A stretch of 64,000 nt of DNA from Ruminococcus flavefaciens MA2007 (GTDB taxonomy: Bacteria; Bacillota; Clostridia; Oscillospirales; Ruminococcaceae): the NCBI RefSeq assembly GCF_000621845.1, contig NZ_JHXF01000006.1, positions 1 through 64,000 of the forward strand, read 5' to 3'. The translations under genes were made by a program, and so were the position numbers. Of this stretch, positions 58,563-64,000 are shown piece after piece. The notes under the pieces are model-generated. The model was given only the letters and a program-made list of their open reading frames with translations, ran no database searches and had not been told where the DNA came from. Positions within the stretch are counted from its first letter, which is position 1; every line of letters starts with the position of its first letter.

Positions 58563-58591
58563 ATTATACAATATTATGTATGCAAAGTCAA
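58563..58591 (-). promoter_or_regulatory. Promoter of the FHA/PP2C operon
   Basis: Minus-strand TTGACT (58586-58591), 17-bp spacer, TATAAT (58563-58568). Confidence 0.85.
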
Positions 58592-58598
58592 GATTTTA

Positions 58599-58697
58599 CT
58601 GTAGGGGACGACGTTCACCCGTTACGTATTATCGGGCGGATAATATCCGCCCCTGCAAGCTAAAGACTCGGAACGCCGAAGACGGCGTTCCCTACAG
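58599..58697. repeat. Three GTAG-type hairpin repeats
   Basis: GTAGGGGACGACGTTCACCC (58601-58620), CGGGCGGATAATATCCGCCCCTGC (58633-58656) and GGAACGCCGAAGACGGCGTTCCCTAC (58670-58695). The first faces the other two. Confidence 0.78.
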
Positions 58698-58776
58698 GTA
58701 ATTTGTTCATAATTCCAAATTTGAGCCGCTGTAATTGTGCATATTTTTGAAATGGGAATATTTTCAGCTCATATGC

Positions 58777-58805
58777 TTGACTTTTTTATAAAAATATAGT
58801 ACAAT
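58777..58805 (+). promoter_or_regulatory. Promoter of secDF
   Basis: TTGACT (58777-58782), 17-bp spacer, TACAAT (58800-58805). Confidence 0.8.
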
Positions 58806-58900
58806 AATTGTAATTGTCATAGAGACAGGAAATATGAGCTTAAAGGCTTATCTGCGCACTGGCAGACCTGAAAAAAAGCTCAAAAACAGGAGGCATGACT

Positions 58901-60325
58901 GTGAAAAAGACAGGCAAAAAAACTTTCTTCATTGTCGTTGCTTTTATCGCTATTTTCGCCGTAACATCAGTTCTTGGCATTGATAAGCTCTACGGCGACA
59001 ACAGGACCACCTACGTCAAGGGCGTTGACGATATCCGTCTTGGTATCGATATCAAGGGCGGTGTTGACGTTACCTTCGGTCCCGCAGGCGACTTCGACGC
59101 TGACGAAGCTCAGCTGGATTCCGCTACCGAGGTCATCAAGACAAGACTTTCTTCACTCGGTATCACGGATAACGAGGTCTACAGCGATACAAAGAGCGAC
59201 AGAATTATCGTTCGCTTTCCTTGGAAGGTCGGCGAATCAAACTTCGATCCCGAATCTGCCGTTAAGGAGCTCGGCGAAATGGCTGAGCTGACATTCCGTA
59301 AGGGCACTGATACAACTACTGACGCAGAGGGAAATACCATTCCTTCAGGTGAGATCGTCCTCACAGGTGACGATATCGCTTCTGCAAAGAGCCAGTACTT
59401 ACCTACAGACGACGGCAAGGATCTGGAATATGTTGTTTCACTTGAGCTCAAGTCAGACGGTGAAAACTCAGGTAAAGAGAAGTTCGCTGCTGCTACAGGC
59501 GAGCTCATGGGTACTGAAACACCTATCTCTATCTGGATGGATAACACTATGATATCTGCTCCGAGAGTAAACAGCACTATCACAGACGGCAGAGCTCAGA
59601 TCTCAGGCAGCTTTGACGCTGATTCTTCAAAGAAGCTTGCTGACCAGATAAATTCAGGTGCTCTTCCGTTCAAAATGGAGACAAAGAGCTTCAGGACCAT
59701 TTCTCCTACAATGGGTGAAGGCTCACTGGACGCTATACTCCTTGCAGCTCTCATCGCATTCGTCGGAATAGCTGTATACATGATATTCCTCTACAGACTT
59801 CCCGGTTTTGTTGCTGTTATCGCACTCTGCGGACAGGTAGCAGGTTCTATCGCAGCTATCACAGGCTGGTTCGGCTTCATGAACGGCTCGACTCTTACCA
59901 TACCCGGTATCGCAGGTATCATACTTGCAGTAGGTATGGGAGTTGACGCAAACATCATCACAGGCGAGCGTATCAAGGAAGAGCTCAGAACAGGCAAGTC
60001 ACTTGACGCTGCTATAAAGATAGCTTACAAGAGAGCATTCTCCGCTATCCTCGATGGTAACATCACAAACGTTATCATCGCAGTTATCCTTATGGGCGCT
60101 TTCGGTGTTCCCGACAGCTTCTTCTCAAAGATACTCAACAAGACTATTTTCTTCGCATTCGGCGCTACAGCTGAGGGCGTTGTTTACTCCTTCGGATTTA
60201 CCCTGCTCGCAGGCGTTATCTGCAACTTCATCTTCGGAGTATTTGCTTCAAGACTTATGGTAACATCACTCTCCAAGTTCAAGTGCTTCAAAAACAGAAA
60301 GCTTTACGGAGGTGATACGAAATGA
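58901..60325 (+). CDS. secD: Protein translocase subunit SecD
   Basis: 474 aa from GTG 58901, seven bases after AGGAGG; the ATG at 58895 is only one base from it. First transmembrane helix (TFFIVVAFIAIFAVTSVLGI), periplasmic P1 domain with RLGIDIKGGVDVTFGPAG and ISIWMDNTMISAPRVNSTITDG, then five C-terminal helices with GIAGIILAVGMGVDANIITGERIKEEL, where the conserved Asp for proton use lies. Works with SecF to pull secreted proteins through SecYEG. Confidence 0.95.
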   Translation: MKKTGKKTFFIVVAFIAIFAVTSVLGIDKLYGDNRTTYVKGVDDIRLGIDIKGGVDVTFGPAGDFDADEAQLDSATEVIKTRLSSLGITDNEVYSDTKSDRIIVRFPWKVGESNFDPESAVKELGEMAELTFRKGTDTTTDAEGNTIPSGEIVLTGDDIASAKSQYLPTDDGKDLEYVVSLELKSDGENSGKEKFAAATGELMGTETPISIWMDNTMISAPRVNSTITDGRAQISGSFDADSSKKLADQINSGALPFKMETKSFRTISPTMGEGSLDAILLAALIAFVGIAVYMIFLYRLPGFVAVIALCGQVAGSIAAITGWFGFMNGSTLTIPGIAGIILAVGMGVDANIITGERIKEELRTGKSLDAAIKIAYKRAFSAILDGNITNVIIAVILMGAFGVPDSFFSKILNKTIFFAFGATAEGVVYSFGFTLLAGVICNFIFGVFASRLMVTSLSKFKCFKNRKLYGGDTK

Positions 60326-61293
60326 GCAAGAAAGATACTCAGAAAGAAGTCGTATTAACTCCCAAGAAGGTATATAACTTCTGTTCAAAGAAAAAGCTCA
60401 TACTCGGCGTTGTTATCGGCGTTCTGCTCGTATTCATCGCAGGAGCTATTATAAGAGGCATTCATCTCGCTATCGAATTCAAGGGCGGTACTCTTATCAC
60501 CTACACTTATCAGGGCGAGATCAATACAAACGATGTTGCTTCCGCAGTAAAGGACGTCGTTGGTTCAACTGTTGTAGTAAGAACAGGTGAGAGCCTTGAC
60601 TCAGGCGGAAAGCAGGTAACTATCTCGTTTACCTCTGATCAGGGACTTACTGTTGACAGACAGACAGAGCTCACTACAGCTCTGAGAGAAAAGTTTGCCG
60701 AAAACGACCTTGAGATATACGATTCAAACGACGTTAATCCTACATCGGGACGTGAGTTCCTGCTCAAGTGTCTGGTAGCAGTCGTTTTCGCTGCTATCGT
60801 CGTTATCATCTATATCGCTATCCGATTCAAAAATATCGGCGGCTGGTCAGCAGGTGTGTGCTCAATATTCGCTCTCTGCCTCGACCTTCTCGTTGCGTTT
60901 ACAGCTACAGTAGTATGCAAATTCAACATCGATTCAAATATCGTTGCTGTATTCCTTACTATCCTCGGTTACTCTATCAACAACACTATCGTTATCTACG
61001 ACAGAATCAGAGAGAACCGCAAGCTTATGCCAAAGGCTTCTCTTAACGAGCTTATCAATGTAAGCTGCACACAGTCGCTTACACGTTCTATCAGAACATC
61101 TATCACAACTATCGGCACAATGCTCATAGTTACAATAGTTGTTATGGTAACAGGCTATGATTCGCTCCTCAGCTTCTCTGTTCCGCTTATGATGGGACTT
61201 ATCTCAGGTACGTTCTCATCACTCTTCGTTGCACCTGTAACATGGTCATGGTGGATGAACAAGAGAGCTGCAAAGGGAAAGACTTCCAAGTAA
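60322..61293 (+). CDS. secF: Protein translocase subunit SecF
   Basis: 323 aa, overlapping secD by ATGA. First helix (ILGVVIGVLLVFIAGAIIRG), small periplasmic domain starting AIEFKGGTLITY, then five helices with GYSINNTIVIYDRIRENRK and TSITTIGTMLIVTIVVMVTG. Basic C-terminus. Separate SecD and SecF genes, unlike the Bacillus SecDF fusion. Confidence 0.95.
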   Translation: MSKKDTQKEVVLTPKKVYNFCSKKKLILGVVIGVLLVFIAGAIIRGIHLAIEFKGGTLITYTYQGEINTNDVASAVKDVVGSTVVVRTGESLDSGGKQVTISFTSDQGLTVDRQTELTTALREKFAENDLEIYDSNDVNPTSGREFLLKCLVAVVFAAIVVIIYIAIRFKNIGGWSAGVCSIFALCLDLLVAFTATVVCKFNIDSNIVAVFLTILGYSINNTIVIYDRIRENRKLMPKASLNELINVSCTQSLTRSIRTSITTIGTMLIVTIVVMVTGYDSLLSFSVPLMMGLISGTFSSLFVAPVTWSWWMNKRAAKGKTSK

Positions 61294-61297
61294 AATC

Positions 61298-61328
61298 AAA
61301 ACCGTCCGCAAAAAGCGGACGGTTTTTT
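61298..61328 (+). terminator. Terminator of secDF
   Basis: AACCGTCCGC-AAAAA-GCGGACGGTTTTTT. Confidence 0.92.
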
Positions 61329-61341
61329 GTATGTTGTTTGT

Positions 61342-61416
61342 ATGTAGGGGCGGCGTTTCGCCGCCCGTGTGATACGTGGTTCTGGTTTGGCGGGCGACGG
61401 GACGTCGCCCCTACAA
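61342..61416. repeat. Inverted pair of GTAG-type hairpins
   Basis: GTAGGGGCGGCGTTTCGCCGCCCG (61344-61367) and CGGGCGACGGGACGTCGCCCCTAC (61391-61414), a clear head-outward pair between the convergent secF and atpC terminators. Confidence 0.85.
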
Positions 61417-61439
61417 CTAATCACTAATCACTAATTACT

Positions 61440-61470
61440 AAAAATGCGCTCCGTCGGAGCGCATTTTTTA
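61440..61470 (-). terminator. Terminator of the atp operon
   Basis: Minus-strand AAATGCGCTCC-GAC-GGAGCGCATTTTT, overlapping the atpC stop codon. Confidence 0.88.
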
Positions 61471-61878
61471 CTTGAAATGTTTCTGTGATATTTTCAGACG
61501 GTTCATAGCGCGGTTGAGAGCAGCCTGAGTCTCATAGTACTCCTTGATGCTCTGCTTCTGCCTGAGGCGTTCCTCGGCGCGTTCACGGGCTTCCTGAGCG
61601 CGTTTGATGTCTATTTCCTCGGGAAGCTCACAGGTCTCCGCAAGGATAATGGAAGAATCGGGCATTACCTGTATGAAGCCCTCGGAAATGGCGGCATACT
61701 TCCATTCGCCGTCCACAAGGTACTTCAGCTCGCCTGTGGGGAGACAGGTTACAAGAGGCTCATGTCCTGCCATTATACCGAGAAGTCCGTCTATAGCGGT
61801 TATAACGAGGTGCTCCACCTCGCCGCTGAAAAACACACGGTCTGTAGCGATTATTTCAAGGTGAAAGGTCTTAGCCAT
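61468..61878 (-). CDS. atpC: F1 ATP synthase epsilon subunit
   Basis: 136 aa. N-terminal beta-sandwich (FHLEIIATDRVFFSGEVEHLVITAIDGLLGIMAGHEPLVT) and C-terminal helical hairpin (RAQEARERAEERLRQKQSIKEYYETQAALNRAMNRL) that can inhibit rotation. Last gene of the atp operon, 15 bp after atpD. Confidence 0.95.
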   Translation of the reverse strand: MAKTFHLEIIATDRVFFSGEVEHLVITAIDGLLGIMAGHEPLVTCLPTGELKYLVDGEWKYAAISEGFIQVMPDSSIILAETCELPEEIDIKRAQEARERAEERLRQKQSIKEYYETQAALNRAMNRLKISQKHFK

Positions 61879-61893
61879 TGTTAAGCCTCCCTA

Positions 61894-63300
<1,407 letters not shown>

Positions 63301-63324
63301 TTAAGAGAATTTGGGATAAACCAA

Positions 63325-63448
63325 TTGTAGGGAACGCCGTCTCGGCGTTCCACATAATTTATGTAACATTATGTAGGGGAGGGCGCCCTCGCCCTCCCGC
63401 GATAGACGTATAATTTCGATCGGGAGCCCGAGGGCGGCGTTCCCTACG
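63325..63448. repeat. Three GTAG-type hairpins inside the atp operon
   Basis: GTAGGGAACGCCGTCTCGGCGTTCC (63327-63351), GTAGGGGAGGGCGCCCTCGCCCTCCCG (63373-63399) and CGGGAGCCCGAGGGCGGCGTTCCCTAC (63421-63447), filling the atpG-atpD gap. Confidence 0.82.
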
Positions 63449-63449
63449 A

Positions 63450-63998
63450 TTATTCAACGAGAGACTGTGCTCCGCCGCATACCTCGGTTATCTCCTGAGT
63501 GATAGCCGCCTGTCTTGCACGGTTGTACAGCAGGGACAGGTCTTTTATCATGTCCTTTGCGCTGGTAGTAGCCGCGTCCATAGCGGTCATACGGGACTGC
63601 TGCTCACAGCAGAACGCCTCTACCATAGCTCCGTAGATGATACCCTTTGCGTACTGTGGGATAAGGTAGTTCATTACCTCCTCGGGAGAGGGCATGAACG
63701 AAGCCTTTGGCAGCTTCTTCATAGTACCGTCAGCCGCCTTGCCGAAGTGCTTTCGCTCAAAGGGCAGCAGCCGCAGGGTTCTTGTCTCCTGTAGGCTCGA
63801 ATTGACCATATCCGTATAGATGAGATATACCTCGTCCAGCTCGCGGTTCTCGAACTTTTCCAGAACTATCTCCGCCACTTCCTTTGCTCTGTAGAGCGTT
63901 GGATTTTGGGTGGTATAGAGGAACTCGCCGTCAACGGAAGCCTTTTTGCCGCTGTTGATACGCCTCTGGTAGTACATTCTGCCTACCTGTCCCATAAC
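63450..63998 (-). CDS. atpG: F1 ATP synthase gamma subunit, C-terminal part (5' end outside window)
   Basis: The frame stays open to the window edge, so the gene start lies beyond it. The visible ~182 residues show VYLIYTDMVNSSLQETRTLRLLPF and the C-terminal helix FCCEQQSRMTAMDAATTSAKDMIKDLSLLYNRARQAAITQEITEVCGGAQSL, the gamma-subunit shaft hallmark. The sequence begins at roughly residue 115 of a normal ~290-aa gamma. Upstream of atpD in the usual order. Confidence 0.95.
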   Translation of the reverse strand, partial: VMGQVGRMYYQRRINSGKKASVDGEFLYTTQNPTLYRAKEVAEIVLEKFENRELDEVYLIYTDMVNSSLQETRTLRLLPFERKHFGKAADGTMKKLPKASFMPSPEEVMNYLIPQYAKGIIYGAMVEAFCCEQQSRMTAMDAATTSAKDMIKDLSLLYNRARQAAITQEITEVCGGAQSLVE

Positions 63999-64000
63999 GA

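Larger units (their letters stand above)
58533..58900. other. Gap between the FHA operon and secD
   Basis: Contains two diverging promoters (58563-58591 minus, 58777-58805 plus), three GTAG-type hairpins between them and the secD leader of ~90 nt. No gene seen. Confidence 0.7.

Overview
The window reads as chromosomal DNA of an anaerobic, low-to-mid GC Firmicute of the class Clostridia, most likely a Ruminococcus-like member of the Oscillospiraceae. This is inferred from gene content and style: an [FeFe]-hydrogenase maturase gene (hydE), a sporulation protease gene (spoIVB), a leucine-type T-box leader, AraR-like boxes, strong AGGAGG ribosome binding sites, TTGACA-17-TATAAT promoters and a classic Firmicute atp operon. 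No rRNA, tRNA, CRISPR array or intact transposase gene was recognised.

Layout. 1-4400: end of an ABC-2 permease gene and a lantibiotic-type sensor kinase (+), then a pair of ABC exporter half-transporter genes (-), one of them truncated, and their TetR-type regulator. 4400-8260: an 826-bp AT-rich gap with a long leader, a helix-turn-helix protein, a ClpP-like protease and a VirD4-like coupling ATPase (+), which look like remnants of an integrative/conjugative element. 8325-10825: a flavoprotein gene enclosed by two inverted ~330-bp MITE-like repeats. 10841-13959: a 59-aa orphan gene and an mcrB-mcrC pair (-) whose McrC lacks its nuclease part. 14155-15403: a small unknown protein and an XRE regulator fused to a superoxide-reductase-like domain. 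15844-26457: a complete L-arabinose locus (+): AraR-type repressor, AraC-type regulator, lipoprotein binding protein, ATPase, two permeases, AraB, AraA, AraD.

26819-47354 is almost entirely minus strand: coaX/esterase/U32-like operon; nadA-hydE; rimI-tsaD; polA; then branched-chain amino acid genes in transcription order leuA-leuC-leuD-NUDIX-ilvB-ilvN-leuB-ridA, opened by a T-box; a three-gene zinc-ribbon/AIM24 operon including a 47-aa membrane protein; and birA. 47641-58532: a membrane protein gene, spoIVB (+), HPr, trmD and rimM separated by two membrane protein genes, a second XRE regulator, purB, and a five-gene FHA/PP2C operon. 58901-61293: secD-secF (+). 61468-64000: atpC, atpD and the 3' part of atpG (-).

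Repeats are prominent. At least twenty short hairpins carrying a GTAG (or GCAG) head and a variable but self-complementary stem lie between genes, often as inverted pairs, resembling REP/BIME elements. A ~50-nt hairpin module (CTCTGTC..GACATCTCCC..GGGAGTCAC) occurs four times in four different contexts. Stretches of AACTCTCAA-type repeats mark further intergenic junctions. Two XRE regulator genes 38 kb apart share a perfect 15-bp palindrome upstream (TCTACG-N3-CGTAGA), suggesting a common or cross-regulated circuit.
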